A stretch of DNA of 64,000 bases from Rhizobium tibeticum. Lineage in GTDB: Bacteria > Pseudomonadota > Alphaproteobacteria > Rhizobiales > Rhizobiaceae. The number at the start of each line of letters is the position of its first letter. The stretch's first letter is position 1. The notes under the pieces are model-generated. The model was not told where the DNA came from. It searched no databases and worked only from the letters and a program-made list of their open reading frames with translations. Positions 1-8,405 of the stretch are shown here, piece by piece. The stretch covers positions 62,001 through 126,000 of the forward strand of contig NZ_FOCV01000007.1 in assembly GCF_900110205.1 (NCBI RefSeq). Reading direction: 5' to 3'. Position numbers and translations under genes: made by a program.

Positions 1-784
1 GGACGTGGAAGACAAGCAGGCCAGCGCCGATGATCAACAACGACTGGATGAGGCCGATCAGCACATAGGGCGCGATCTTGCCCAGCATGATTTCCAGCGG
101 TTTGATCGGCATGGAGAGCAGGTTCTCCATCGTACCGCGTTCCACCTCGCGCGTGACCGAGAGAGCCGTGAAGATCAAGAGCGTCATCGTCAGGATCGTG
201 CCGAGCAGGCCGGGCACGATATTCAGGGTCGATGAACCGGCTGGATTATAGCGACGGTGCTGGACGATGGAGAAGGCGGGCTTGGTCGGTTCGGAAAATT
301 CGACCTGGCGGTCGTTGGCGAGAGCCGACGCCACGATGCCGGTAAGCGCACCGAGCGCCGAACTCGACGCGACCGGATCGGTGGCGTCGGCCGCGACCAG
401 CAGCGAGGGCGTATCGCCGCGGCGAAGCGAGCGTTCGAATCCCTCGGGAATTTCCACCACGAACAGTGCCCTGCCGGATTGCAGAATCGAATCCATGTCC
501 TCGGCGCGCGTCACGACCGAACGGATCTGGAAAAAATCTGTGTTTTGAAGGGCCGCCAAGATGGATCGGCCGACATCGGTATTCTCGCGCATCAGCACTG
601 CGGTCGGCAGGTTGTGCGGCGTCGTGTTGATCGCAAAGCCGAACAGGAACAGCTGCATGATCGGCAAGGCGACCATCGTCGCCAGCGTTATGCGGTCGCG
701 CGTCATCTGGATGAATTCCTTGACGGTCATCGCCCAGAAACGCCCGAAAGAGCCGCCATTGCCATTTGCCACTGTGGTCGTCAT
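1..784 (-). CDS. ABC-2 type transporter permease (partial, C-terminus outside window)
   Basis: Integral membrane half of an ABC-2 exporter. The reading frame opens with ATG at 784, which overlaps the stop of the ATPase gene as ATGA. The first residues include a membrane segment (roughly LATMVALPIMQLFLFGFAI). An extracytoplasmic domain follows, and near the left edge comes the signature region TREVERGTMENLLSMPIKPLE typical of YbhS/YhhJ-like permeases. The last membrane helices lie beyond base 1. It is the distal visible gene of a TetR-HlyD-ATPase-permease operon, so export of a drug-like or toxic compound is likely. The substrate cannot be told from sequence. Confidence 0.9.
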   Translation of the reverse strand, partial: MTTTVANGNGGSFGRFWAMTVKEFIQMTRDRITLATMVALPIMQLFLFGFAINTTPHNLPTAVLMRENTDVGRSILAALQNTDFFQIRSVVTRAEDMDSILQSGRALFVVEIPEGFERSLRRGDTPSLLVAADATDPVASSSALGALTGIVASALANDRQVEFSEPTKPAFSIVQHRRYNPAGSSTLNIVPGLLGTILTMTLLIFTALSVTREVERGTMENLLSMPIKPLEIMLGKIAPYVLIGLIQSLLIIGAGLLVFHV

Positions 785-1731
785 TGAAAATTGTCCTCCG
801 AGCGGCGCATCAGATCGATGAAAGCATCCTCCAGCGTTGCCTCGCCCCTTTGCCATTTGAGATCGGACCGTTCCTGGTAAGGCGCGATTGCCTTCTCAAG
901 CGCCTGGGGATCGCGGCCGGCAACATGCAGGCTCGTCCCGAACGGCGCGATCATGTCCACGCCCGGCTCGTTCTCGAGTTCGGATTGGAGGCGATGCACC
1001 TCCGCGCCGGAGACGGTCCACGTCACGAGGCCGGTGCCGGCGATGACTTCGTCCACCGTTCCCTGCGCCAACAGTTTGCCATAGGCGATATAGGCGATCT
1101 CATGGCAACGCTCTGCCTCGTCCATGTAATGGGTGGACACCAGCACCGAGAGACCGTCGGCGGCAAGCGCGTGAATCTCGTTCCAAAAATCCCGGCGGGC
1201 CTTGGGATCGACGCCGGCCGTCGGCTCGTCGAGGAGGAGCAGCGCCGGTTCAGGCAGGATGCAGGCACCGAGCGCAAGGCGCTGCTTCCAGCCGCCCGAT
1301 AGCTCCCCTGCCAACTGCTGTTCACGGCCTTTCAAGCCGAGGCGCTCAATGGCGGCGCTTGCTTTGCCGCGGGCATCAGGCAGGCCGTAGACGCGGGCGA
1401 CGAATTCCAGATTCTCCCGGATCGACAGGTCCTGATAGAGCGAGAATTTCTGCGTCATGTAGCCGACGCGGCGGCGGATGCGATCGCTCTCGGTCAGGAT
1501 GTCGAAGCCGAGGCAGGTGCCATCGCCGCTGTCGGGCGTCAGCAGGCCGCAAAGCATGCGGATCGTCGTGGTCTTGCCGGAACCGTTGGGGCCGAGAAAG
1601 CCGTGAATGCGGCCCTTCTTGACCGACATCGACAGGTCATCGACTACCTTTCTGCTGCCGAAACTCTTGGTGAGGTGATGGACGTCGATCACGGTCCCGG
1701 GCGCGTCGATGGCCATTGCCGTGTCGCTCAT
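781..1731 (-). CDS. ABC transporter ATP-binding protein (ABC-2 exporter ATPase)
   Basis: Cytoplasmic ATPase of the exporter, about 316 residues. It shows a Walker A motif GPNGSGKTT, signature LSGGWKQR, Walker B LLLLDEPTAGVD and a switch histidine in STHYMDE. The start is placed at ATG 1731 (MSDTAMAID), which overlaps the HlyD stop as ATGA; the frame stays open further upstream but that part is HlyD coding sequence read out of frame. Its own stop overlaps the permease start the same way, so the three transport genes are translationally coupled. YbhF-like family; single NBD rather than the duplicated form. Confidence 0.93.
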   Translation of the reverse strand: MSDTAMAIDAPGTVIDVHHLTKSFGSRKVVDDLSMSVKKGRIHGFLGPNGSGKTTTIRMLCGLLTPDSGDGTCLGFDILTESDRIRRRVGYMTQKFSLYQDLSIRENLEFVARVYGLPDARGKASAAIERLGLKGREQQLAGELSGGWKQRLALGACILPEPALLLLDEPTAGVDPKARRDFWNEIHALAADGLSVLVSTHYMDEAERCHEIAYIAYGKLLAQGTVDEVIAGTGLVTWTVSGAEVHRLQSELENEPGVDMIAPFGTSLHVAGRDPQALEKAIAPYQERSDLKWQRGEATLEDAFIDLMRRSEDNFQ

Positions 1732-2693
1732 GGACGGGCTCCTGCAGTGACATCCACCGGCTGGCCGGGGCGCAACACCTTTGGATCGGCGGGGATCGCC
1801 TCGACGCGGTAGACGAGTTTGGCACGCTCTTCGAGGCTGTAGATTACCGGTGGCGTATACTCGGCGTTCTTTGCGATGAAGCTGATCTTCGCATCGGTGG
1901 GCATGCACGCGTTACAGGCGACGCGGATCGACTGACCAAGCGAAAACAGCGCAATCTCGGTTTCAGGCACGAAGAAGCGGATGCGGATGTTCTCTGGCGG
2001 CAGGAGGGCCACGATCGGCCGGCCGGCGGGCACGACCTCACCCGTGCGGTAATAGACGGTCTCGATGCTGCCTGTTGCCGGAGCCGAGACGAAGCGGCGG
2101 GTGAGCGCTGCTTCTGCAGAGGCGAGATCGGCCTTTGCGGCTGAAACAGCCTCCCTCGATTGGCGCAGCGTCTCAATGCGGGCCGGCAGGTTGGCGAGCG
2201 TAATCTGGCTGCGGACATTGTCAAGGACGGCACGGTTAGCGGCTTCGGTGGCCGTCGCCGTGTCGAGGTTTGCCTTTGTTGCGGTGCCGCGCTCGACCAG
2301 GACGCGGGTGCGATCGAGATCCTGTGCGGCAAGCTCAAGTCGGGCGATCGCCTCCCGTTCGCTGGCGCGCAGCATGTCTATTTCTTCCGGCCGCTTTTGC
2401 TTGGCTTCGGCGAGCTCCAGTTCGGCCTGCAGGCGGGCGAGCGAAGCGCGTGCGGCGCCGACTGCGGCCTCCTCGCTCTGCGAGTCCAAACTGAAGAGCG
2501 GCGCACCGGGCGCAATTGCCTGGCCTTCAGCGACATCGAGCTTGACCAGGCGGCCGCCGTTTTCAGCGCCGATGAACAGCGTGTCAGCCTCGATCCAGCC
2601 TTGGTAGGCGCGCTGGGATTTGTCGGAAAACAGGAAAGGCAGGGCGGCAAGCGCCGCGCCGGCTACGATAACGACGATGAGGATTCGTTTCAT
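1728..2693 (-). CDS. HlyD-family periplasmic adaptor (membrane fusion protein)
   Basis: Membrane fusion protein of about 321 residues that links the inner-membrane ABC exporter to the outer membrane. An N-terminal signal anchor (RILIVVIVAGAALAALPFLF) is followed by a biotinyl-lipoyl-like half (GGRLVKLDVAEGQ), a long coiled-coil hairpin rich in Ala, Glu and Arg (residues about 75-180), and the second lipoyl half with APATGSIETVYYRTGE. The start at 2693 overlaps the TetR stop (ATGA). YbhG-like family. Confidence 0.92.
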   Translation of the reverse strand: MKRILIVVIVAGAALAALPFLFSDKSQRAYQGWIEADTLFIGAENGGRLVKLDVAEGQAIAPGAPLFSLDSQSEEAAVGAARASLARLQAELELAEAKQKRPEEIDMLRASEREAIARLELAAQDLDRTRVLVERGTATKANLDTATATEAANRAVLDNVRSQITLANLPARIETLRQSREAVSAAKADLASAEAALTRRFVSAPATGSIETVYYRTGEVVPAGRPIVALLPPENIRIRFFVPETEIALFSLGQSIRVACNACMPTDAKISFIAKNAEYTPPVIYSLEERAKLVYRVEAIPADPKVLRPGQPVDVTAGARP

Positions 2694-3310
2694 ATCGCGC
2701 CTCCTTCCGGCACGAAGAGCGTGTCGAGAAACGTGTCGAAGAGTTTCTGCGTGTCGAGATGCTCGTAGCCTTCGAACAGCGTCGTCCAAATGATCGACAT
2801 CAAGGCCGGCGCCATGACCAGTTGCGGGACGTCGACCACGGCGGGATTGCGTAGCTCGCCGCGCGCAGCGGCACGGGCAAGCAGGACACGCACGATCGCG
2901 ACGCCTTTGGTGATGATCTCGCGGTAATAGAATTCGGTCACAACGGGGAACATCGGACCCTCGGCGAGGATCAGCCGCAGCAAGTGCCGGCGCTCCGTCT
3001 CCAAAACCTCGCGCTTGAAGAGCGCATAGAACATCGACACGGCGGTACGTGCCGGGATCGTCTCCTTCTGCACCATGCCGCCCACTTCCCCGAGGATCGG
3101 GGAGGCAACACCGGACACGAGTTCGATGAACAACCGCTCCTTATCAGGGAAATGCAGGTAGACCGTGCCTTTGGCGATGCCCGCACGGGCTGCGACATCC
3201 TCCATCCGTGTCGCGGCGAAACCGCGCTCTGCAAAACAGGCAAAGGCCGCCGCCAGGATCTCGGCTCTCCGCTGCTCCGGATCTCGTCTTTCTCGCTTTT
3301 TTTCTGCCAT
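2690..3310 (-). CDS. TetR/AcrR-family transcriptional regulator
   Basis: Regulator of 206 residues, first gene of the efflux operon. The N-terminal helix-turn-helix is clear (RRAEILAAAFACFAERGFAATRMEDVAARAGIAKGTVYLHFPDKERLF). The C-terminal ligand domain is the TetR_C type seen in rhizobial regulators of HlyD/ABC-2 operons. Its stop overlaps the HlyD ATG. A perfect inverted repeat lies 18 bp upstream of the start codon, consistent with autorepression and ligand-induced release of the whole operon (inference). Confidence 0.92.
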   Translation of the reverse strand: MAEKKRERRDPEQRRAEILAAAFACFAERGFAATRMEDVAARAGIAKGTVYLHFPDKERLFIELVSGVASPILGEVGGMVQKETIPARTAVSMFYALFKREVLETERRHLLRLILAEGPMFPVVTEFYYREIITKGVAIVRVLLARAAARGELRNPAVVDVPQLVMAPALMSIIWTTLFEGYEHLDTQKLFDTFLDTLFVPEGGAI

Positions 3311-3327
3311 TGCCTTTGCACCAAGAT

Positions 3328-3347
3328 ATGACTGACTGGACAGTCAT
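3328..3347. promoter_or_regulatory. TetR-type operator, perfect inverted repeat
   Basis: ATGACTG - 6 bp - CAGTCAT is a perfect 7-bp inverted repeat centred 27 bp upstream of the TetR start. TGAC(T/C)G...(C/A)(G/A)GTCA is the usual form of AcrR/TetR operators, so this is the expected autoregulatory site. Confidence 0.7.
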
Positions 3348-3594
3348 TAACATAAAGTGCAGTTTTTTGCAAGGAAAAGAGACGAGCGTTGAAGCGGAGT
3401 CATGTGCAAATGGCAGCAGGCGCTGCCGTCCCACAAGCGTTCATCAGCCGAAAAATCGCCATTCGAGCAGGTCCGCGGAAAGGTGAGATGCAACTCCCGT
3501 ATCAATATCTTAGCTACGATCATCCCAACCAGCGCGGCATGTCAGGGACAAACATCGAACCCGCTTGATTACGCCGCTTTATAAGTTTGAAATC
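3348..3594. other. Intergenic region between efflux operon and toxin-antitoxin pair
   Basis: No convincing gene was found. It must hold the leftward efflux promoter and the rightward promoter of the antitoxin gene. Confidence 0.5.
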
Positions 3595-3608
3595 CTGCCA
3601 ATTGGCAG
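3595..3608. promoter_or_regulatory. Palindromic operator of the Xre-RES operon (candidate)
   Basis: CTGCCAATTGGCAG is a perfect 14-bp palindrome ending 15 bp before the antitoxin start codon. Xre/MbcA-type antitoxins usually bind palindromes at their own promoter, so this is the likely autoregulatory site. Confidence 0.6.
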
Positions 3609-3623
3609 TATATTGACTGTCAG

Positions 3624-4073
3624 ATGGAGATTGCCATGGTCGTAGCACAAGCAATTCGTGATAATGGGGTGCCACTGTCGCCCGTGAATCTAGGCGATGA
3701 AGGAGCCCGCGAACGGCTGACACCGGCAGCAGTGTCGGGTGTTGTTCGACTGGCCGAGATATGGCGCTTAACCAGCGCCGAGGTCTGCGCCCTCATGGGT
3801 GACGTGTCAGAGCGCACTTGGTTCAGAATGAAAAAGGGCGAATGGAGCGGGAGCCTGTCTCAAGATACGTTGACCAGGGTCAGCGCCTTGATAGGCATCT
3901 TCAAAGCCCTCCGACTGCTTTTCTCTGAACCACTCGCCGACGAATGGGTGAAACTTCCAAACAAGGGACCGCTTTTCGAAGGGCGCCGGCCAATTGACGT
4001 GATGATCGAGGGCGGTATCCCAAAGCTGCTTCTTGTGCGACGCCACGTTGACGCGTTGCGCGGTGGGCTGTGA
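3624..4073 (+). CDS. Xre/MbcA/ParS-type antitoxin (DUF2384)
   Basis: Antitoxin of 149 residues. It has an N-terminal Xre-like helix-turn-helix region (VVRLAEIWRLTSAEVCALMGDVSERTWFRMKKGEW) and a C-terminal toxin-binding domain (LIGIFKALRLLFSEPLADEWVKLPNKGPLFEGRRPIDVMIEGG) that is diagnostic of the family. Its stop overlaps the GTG start of the RES toxin. It should neutralise the toxin and repress the operon through the palindrome at 3595. Confidence 0.93.
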   Translation: MEIAMVVAQAIRDNGVPLSPVNLGDEGARERLTPAAVSGVVRLAEIWRLTSAEVCALMGDVSERTWFRMKKGEWSGSLSQDTLTRVSALIGIFKALRLLFSEPLADEWVKLPNKGPLFEGRRPIDVMIEGGIPKLLLVRRHVDALRGGL

Positions 4074-4759
4074 TCGAGCCGGCTCGCACGGATATTGTCC
4101 AGCGAGATACAGTCCGCCTTATATCGACCGCTAGGCTGAAGGAACCAGTATTGCTGGCTCTCGCGCCAAATCATGGCGCCATGGAGGACCTGGCCGAGTT
4201 GGAGGGTGCTACCAGCGGCCGCCTCCAAGCCCAGGAAGGTGGCCTGTTGGACCTCGATCCAAAAGAACTCGTCTTTGGCCGTCCCGGCCATACCTTCATC
4301 AATGCCGCGTTTACATATACACGCCCCGGCGGAAACCGGTTCAACGATGACGAGCGCGGTGCCTGGTACTGCGCATTTTTGGTGGAAACGGCTCTAGCCG
4401 AGGTCGCTTTTCATCTGACCAGAGAACTCGAGGCGATCAACCGCTTCGAGAACGTCACGGACTACGCAGAATTGATCTCTGACTTTGTTGGGCATTTTCA
4501 CGACCTTCGCGGCGATGGTTTTTCGAGTGACGATAGTTTGAGCGCCGACCCGGCCGTCGCATATCCCGCTGGACAGGCACTGGCCAGATGGCTTCGCAAA
4601 GAGAAGGACAGTCCGGGTCTGATCTATCCTTCCGTGAGATCATCGGGGGGCGTATGCCTCGTGGCGTTCCATCCCTCACTGGTCCAAAACCTGCGCCAAG
4701 GCGGGACATGGAGACTTGAATGGCAGGGTTCTCCAGAACCGGACATCTCAAGGCTTTAA
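4070..4759 (+). CDS. RES-domain toxin
   Basis: Toxin of 229 residues beginning at GTG 4070, coupled to the antitoxin by a GTGA overlap. The RES fold is supported by an early arginine region (TVRLISTARL), the NRFNDDERGAWYCAF motif (residues about 89-103) and the downstream glutamate in ETALAEVAFHL. Characterised RES toxins degrade or modify NAD+ and stop growth. Xre-RES pairs are usually plasmid or genomic-island maintenance genes. Length is within the family range, so it looks intact. Confidence 0.92.
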   Translation: MIEPARTDIVQRDTVRLISTARLKEPVLLALAPNHGAMEDLAELEGATSGRLQAQEGGLLDLDPKELVFGRPGHTFINAAFTYTRPGGNRFNDDERGAWYCAFLVETALAEVAFHLTRELEAINRFENVTDYAELISDFVGHFHDLRGDGFSSDDSLSADPAVAYPAGQALARWLRKEKDSPGLIYPSVRSSGGVCLVAFHPSLVQNLRQGGTWRLEWQGSPEPDISRL

Positions 4760-4770
4760 TGAGCTCCCAA

Positions 4771-5060
4771 ATGACGAACGCGATATATCTTGATGGCTTG
4801 CAACTCTCCCGCTTGCACCGGAAGCCCGAGAGGCGATGCTTGTGGCATGGACGAACCCTGGAAATGCAGGCTCGCCGAACCTCGCGGGTGAGCGCGCAGC
4901 CTGGACAATAGCAGCTGGTCGCCAATCCGTTGCCAATTTGATCGGCGCCTCACCGGCCGAGATCACTTTCACCTCAGGAACAACCGAAGCCAACAACCTT
5001 GCTATTGTCGGCGCAGCTCGTAGGGATGAGCCAAACCGAAACCGCATTATAGTTGCATGG
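4771..5060 (+). pseudogene. Cysteine desulfurase (NifS/IscS-like) N-terminal fragment, frameshifted
   Basis: The frame from ATG 4771 reads MTNAIYLDGL and then shifts. The next frame continues the same family as LAPEAREAMLVAW, NPGNAGSP, then IGASPAEITFTSGTTEANNLAIVGAAR. Restoring one G near 4800 would rejoin the two parts. Similarity ends near 5060, so about 70 percent of a desulfurase, including the PLP lysine and catalytic cysteine, is missing. It follows the RES toxin by 11 bp. Confidence 0.8.
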
Positions 5061-5200
5061 ATCCAACATTTAGCTCGAGAGCCAATTCCGATCCCGCTTT
5101 TCTTCGGGCACCGCCAAGAGTTGCCAACTGCAGGCGAATATTAGAAGTTTGTTTTTGAGCCGGGCAACAGCCGGCCTTTCTGCTGGAGGGATCGCGGATC

Positions 5201-5959
5201 ATGACAACGGCCTCCCATCCGATAGACCCGGTCAGTCACGGCGACGCCAGGATTTGCCGGGGGTGCTGGGATCAAATGCACGTGCCCATTCCGATCCGGG
5301 GCGCGCTTGCGCTTCCGTTCCGCATATTTGGCGTCACCCGCAGCAAGATGAACCCGAATATTTGCACGATTTGCGAGCGGTCGTTTCGCTACGTCAAGAA
5401 GAAGCGCCAGATCACTGCCAGCGCCACCATCCTGTTTGCTGACATCAGAGGGTTCACAGCCCTTTCGGAACAGATTGAACCAGTCAGATTGAGCGACATT
5501 GTCAGCCTGTTCCAGGACCGGTGTGCGCAGGCGATCTGGGCTCACGACGGCATCGTCAACAAGCAAATGGGCGACGGTCTGATGGCGATCTTCAATTTTC
5601 CGATCATGCGGAAGGATCACGCTGCCGCAGCGGTTATGGCGGCAATGGACATACAGCGACGCTGCGCGGCCGCGCTCGACAGCCTTGACGCCGATCACAG
5701 GTTGGGTGTCGGTGTCGGTATTCACAGCGGCGAGGTCGAGATCGGTGAGTTTTCGAGCTTCCGCAGCGATTTTACCGCGATCGGTGGGGCCGTTAACTTG
5801 GCCGCGCGGCTGGAATCTCAGGCCCGCGCTGACGAGATCATCATATCGCCGGAGACCGCCGCTCAGGCTGCGCATCTTACCGCGGGGGCCGAGGCCCGCC
5901 TGCTCTTGCTCAAGGGGATACAGCAACCGGTGCAGGCGCGGGTGCTCATGAAGAGCTGA
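5201..5959 (+). CDS. Class III adenylate/guanylate cyclase with N-terminal CxxC pairs
   Basis: Protein of 252 residues. The cyclase homology domain fills residues about 72-250: metal-binding aspartates in FADIRGF (D81) and QMGDG (D125), the purine-selecting lysine K121, and TAIGGAVNLAARLES with Thr at the second purine-selecting position plus the transition-state Asn and Arg. Lys/Thr is the class IIIb pattern, usually ATP-specific. The N-terminus has CRGC (19-22) and CTIC (55-58), a possible metal or Fe-S site. No membrane segment is seen, so it is probably cytosolic. Confidence 0.9.
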   Translation: MTTASHPIDPVSHGDARICRGCWDQMHVPIPIRGALALPFRIFGVTRSKMNPNICTICERSFRYVKKKRQITASATILFADIRGFTALSEQIEPVRLSDIVSLFQDRCAQAIWAHDGIVNKQMGDGLMAIFNFPIMRKDHAAAAVMAAMDIQRRCAAALDSLDADHRLGVGVGIHSGEVEIGEFSSFRSDFTAIGGAVNLAARLESQARADEIIISPETAAQAAHLTAGAEARLLLLKGIQQPVQARVLMKS

Positions 5960-6063
5960 TTTTCAGATGGTCTTTTGGCCGCTTATGAAGACACTATCGG
6001 TATCAGCCACCAAAACAGGCAGCATGATGTCAACTGCGACGGGGCAATAAGGAAACATCCGCT

Positions 6064-6786
6064 GTGATCGTTCAAGCCTGCATCAATGGCGCGCGGCCAA
6101 CCGATTACCATCCGCGATTGCCTCTGACGCCTGAGGCAATCGCAAGGGACGCTGCTGCTGTCGTCGCTGCCGGCGCCGCGGAACTCCATTTTCACCCGCG
6201 TGCTGCTGACGGAAAAGAAAGGCTTATAGCAGTCGATGAGACGATCGATGCGGTTCGGCGCACGTGCCCGGGCTCTCTCGTGGGCGTCTCAACCGGTGCC
6301 TGGATTGAAGGTGACGAGCTGCGAACCCTGGAGGCCATTCGTCAGTGGAGTGTCTTGCCCGATTACGCGTCAGTGAACCTTTCGGAAAGCAATGCCCCGG
6401 CCGTCATGACATTACTTCGCGAAAAGGGAATTGGGATCGAAGTTGGGCTGGCATCAGTCGCGGACGCGGAACGATACATTCGCCTTGAAGCACATGAGCG
6501 GGTGTTGCGCATACTCATTGAGCTCGACAACGAGCAGGAGCTGCAAGCCGCTCGCGATGTCGCCAAGGGGATCGTCGATACGCTTCAGCGTGCCAATGTG
6601 CAGCGGCCCATCCTGATGCATGGTTTCGACGCCACCGTTTGGCCCTTCTTGCAACTGGCCAAAGAGCAGCGTTATTCCACGCGCGTCGGCCTCGAAGATG
6701 GAAAGCTTCTTCCCGACGGGGCGATCGCAGCGAACAATGCCGAGCTTGTTGCCGCCGCGGTCGCGATCTTTCGCGCTCAAGGCTGA
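6064..6786 (+). CDS. DUF849 / beta-keto acid cleavage enzyme (BKACE) family protein
   Basis: TIM-barrel enzyme of 240 residues that in characterised members condenses a beta-keto acid with acetyl-CoA to give acetoacetate and a new CoA ester, with a divalent metal. The family features are LTPEAIARDAAAVVAAGAAELHFHPR (metal-binding HxH near residue 43), VGVSTGAW and SVNLSE. At 240 residues it is shorter than the typical 270-310. GTG or ATG alternatives upstream are not needed because translation from 6064 opens with the canonical strand. The substrate is unknown. Confidence 0.85.
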   Translation: MIVQACINGARPTDYHPRLPLTPEAIARDAAAVVAAGAAELHFHPRAADGKERLIAVDETIDAVRRTCPGSLVGVSTGAWIEGDELRTLEAIRQWSVLPDYASVNLSESNAPAVMTLLREKGIGIEVGLASVADAERYIRLEAHERVLRILIELDNEQELQAARDVAKGIVDTLQRANVQRPILMHGFDATVWPFLQLAKEQRYSTRVGLEDGKLLPDGAIAANNAELVAAAVAIFRAQG

Positions 6787-6849
6787 GCGCAATGCGGGAC
6801 GCCAGCACGCCAAGCATCAGCCTCGCGTTTGGCGCGCCGTAGAGTATGC

Positions 6850-7110
6850 TCAGCGCGGGCAGGCGGCGACATATCGCCGGCCGTAACGATCCCGGTAGTA
6901 GCACTGACCAGGCTGCCCTGCGACGTTGCCGATAACCGCGCCAGCGACGCCACCTATGGCGGCACCCACGGCGGCACCGCGCACATTGCCGGTCGCCACA
7001 CCGCCAATGACCGCGCCCGAGGCCGCACCAATTCCCGCGCCCTGCTCGGTCGGCGTGCATCCGGCAATCGTCACTCCTGCCAGAAGAAGCAAAATCGATA
7101 GGCGTTTCAT
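6850..7110 (-). CDS. Small glycine-zipper lipoprotein
   Basis: Protein of 86 residues with a lipoprotein signal peptide (KRLSILLLLAGVTIAGC, lipobox Cys about 18). Gly/Ala repeats at three- or four-residue spacing follow (GAASGAVIGGVATG... AAIGGVAGAVIG), a membrane-inserting glycine zipper, and the tail is YYRDRYGRRY. A good Shine-Dalgarno (GGAAGG) precedes ATG 7110. Such proteins sit in the envelope; the exact role is unknown. Confidence 0.85.
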   Translation of the reverse strand: MKRLSILLLLAGVTIAGCTPTEQGAGIGAASGAVIGGVATGNVRGAAVGAAIGGVAGAVIGNVAGQPGQCYYRDRYGRRYVAACPR

Positions 7111-7298
7111 CTCGCTTTCCTTCCTGCTTTAAGTCGTTCGCGCGGGGGTAGATAGAGGCATTTCGGAAAAGACAATCGCTGCTTTAGTTCGCCGCCGCGG
7201 CCGGCTTCTTTCGATCAATCGACGCCGGTGTCTCCATTGCCTATTGGACCGCTTGCGCCAATTAAGATCGGGTTGCAACGAAGAGTAGGATCCTTGAC

Positions 7299-7613
7299 AT
7301 GAAAGAGCATGAAGAGAAAATCCGCCGCCGCGCCTATGAGATCTGGGAGCAGGAGGGACGCCCCCACGGTCAGGATATGAAGCATTGGCTGGCAGCCTTC
7401 AAGGAATTCGGCGAGCGAGCCGATGGTTCACCTGGCCGTGCTTCGACAAAGTCGACGGCCAAGGCGAAATCGGCAAAGCCGCGAGCTGCGACGAAATCCG
7501 CAGCTGAAAAACAAGCCGGGAAGAAGACAAAAGTGGCTGCGATCGCGATAACCGCAGCTCCCGGAGACAAGCCCCGTCGCGCGCGTTCTGCGAAGTCCGT
7601 CACAACGCATTAG
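7299..7613 (+). CDS. DUF2934 domain protein
   Basis: Protein of 104 residues. The first 35 residues (EEKIRRRAYEIWEQEGRPHG) are the DUF2934 motif, common in rhizobia. The rest is a Lys/Ala-rich tail resembling histone H1-like tails (AKAKSAKPRAATKSAAEKQ), which could bind nucleic acid (inference). Function not known. Confidence 0.85.
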   Translation: MKEHEEKIRRRAYEIWEQEGRPHGQDMKHWLAAFKEFGERADGSPGRASTKSTAKAKSAKPRAATKSAAEKQAGKKTKVAAIAITAAPGDKPRRARSAKSVTTH

Positions 7614-7754
7614 ATCGTCGGGGCAGCTTTTGGGCCGACTGAAGTGGCTGAGCCCGTTACTGCAAGACGCGTAGGTTTGCTTGGGCGTGCGGACGGGACT
7701 TGCGTGTCGTTGGGCGAAGGCGGCCAAATCTAGCGGCCTTCGCCCCGACGCAAG

Positions 7755-8012
7755 TCATGCCAGGACCTCGGCCTCTACGGCAGCTGCGACGAAAGCGTCT
7801 CGTGCGGCTTCCAGGTGCGCGAGATAATTCATGGCTTCCACGCATCTGCGCTTGGCGGCTTCAAGGTGGATGCTGTTTTGGATCGGCCACCTGTGCTCCA
7901 GATAGTCAACTGCTTCGGCAGGACCGTGGATATGCTCACAGGGGCGTGCTCCAATCCGTATAGCCACGGGCGCAGCCCACCTTGGTTCGGTTGCATGGCT
8001 GATAGTGTTCAT
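7755..8012 (-). CDS. DUF982 domain protein
   Basis: Protein of 85 residues with the family pattern: VAIRIG...IHGPAEAVDYLEHRWP, then AKRRCVEAMNYLAHLEAARDAFVAAAVEA. A strong AGGAGG ribosome site lies just upstream of ATG 8012. DUF982 proteins are small, abundant in Rhizobiales and uncharacterised. Confidence 0.88.
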   Translation of the reverse strand: MNTISHATEPRWAAPVAIRIGARPCEHIHGPAEAVDYLEHRWPIQNSIHLEAAKRRCVEAMNYLAHLEAARDAFVAAAVEAEVLA

Positions 8013-8148
8013 GATGAACCTCCTCTTGCCAACAAACCATAAGCGGGATGTAGGTGTTCGTCGGAGCCGATCAACACCTGCGCCGGCATGAGACCGTGCC
8101 TCGCCATGTTGATCCCTGGGCGATTGTCGACCGGCCGGCGCGGGCCAA

Positions 8149-8343
8149 TCAGTGCACGCTTGGCAGTTTGGCCGTTACGGCGTAGTCCTCCGCCACGAGT
8201 TCGCTGATTGCGATCAGAACCTCTTCGGCGGTAAAGCCGGAGGCGATTGTCGTACGGATCAGATCCTGAAGATCCGGCTCGATCACGTCCCGGCAGTCCT
8301 CGAGACGTTCATCGGAAACAGTCAGGCTATGCAGTTCTTCCAT
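8149..8343 (-). CDS. Small hypothetical protein
   Basis: Acidic protein of 64 residues starting MEELHSLTVSDERLEDC. The start at 8343 is chosen over the upstream in-frame codon because a GAGAAAGG ribosome site precedes it at proper distance. It has no membrane segment and no recognised domain. It sits between DUF982 and rpsU on the same strand. Confidence 0.65.
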   Translation of the reverse strand: MEELHSLTVSDERLEDCRDVIEPDLQDLIRTTIASGFTAEEVLIAISELVAEDYAVTAKLPSVH

Positions 8344-8405
8344 AATTGACCTTTCTCGGGATGGAGCTCCCGACGAGGACACCCGGCGACAATAGTCGCG
8401 ACACG

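Noticed and set aside
781..1908. Longer form of the ATPase starting at 1908
   Set aside because: The extra 59 residues are the HlyD end read in another frame; the ATGA overlap at 1731 and the family start support the shorter form.
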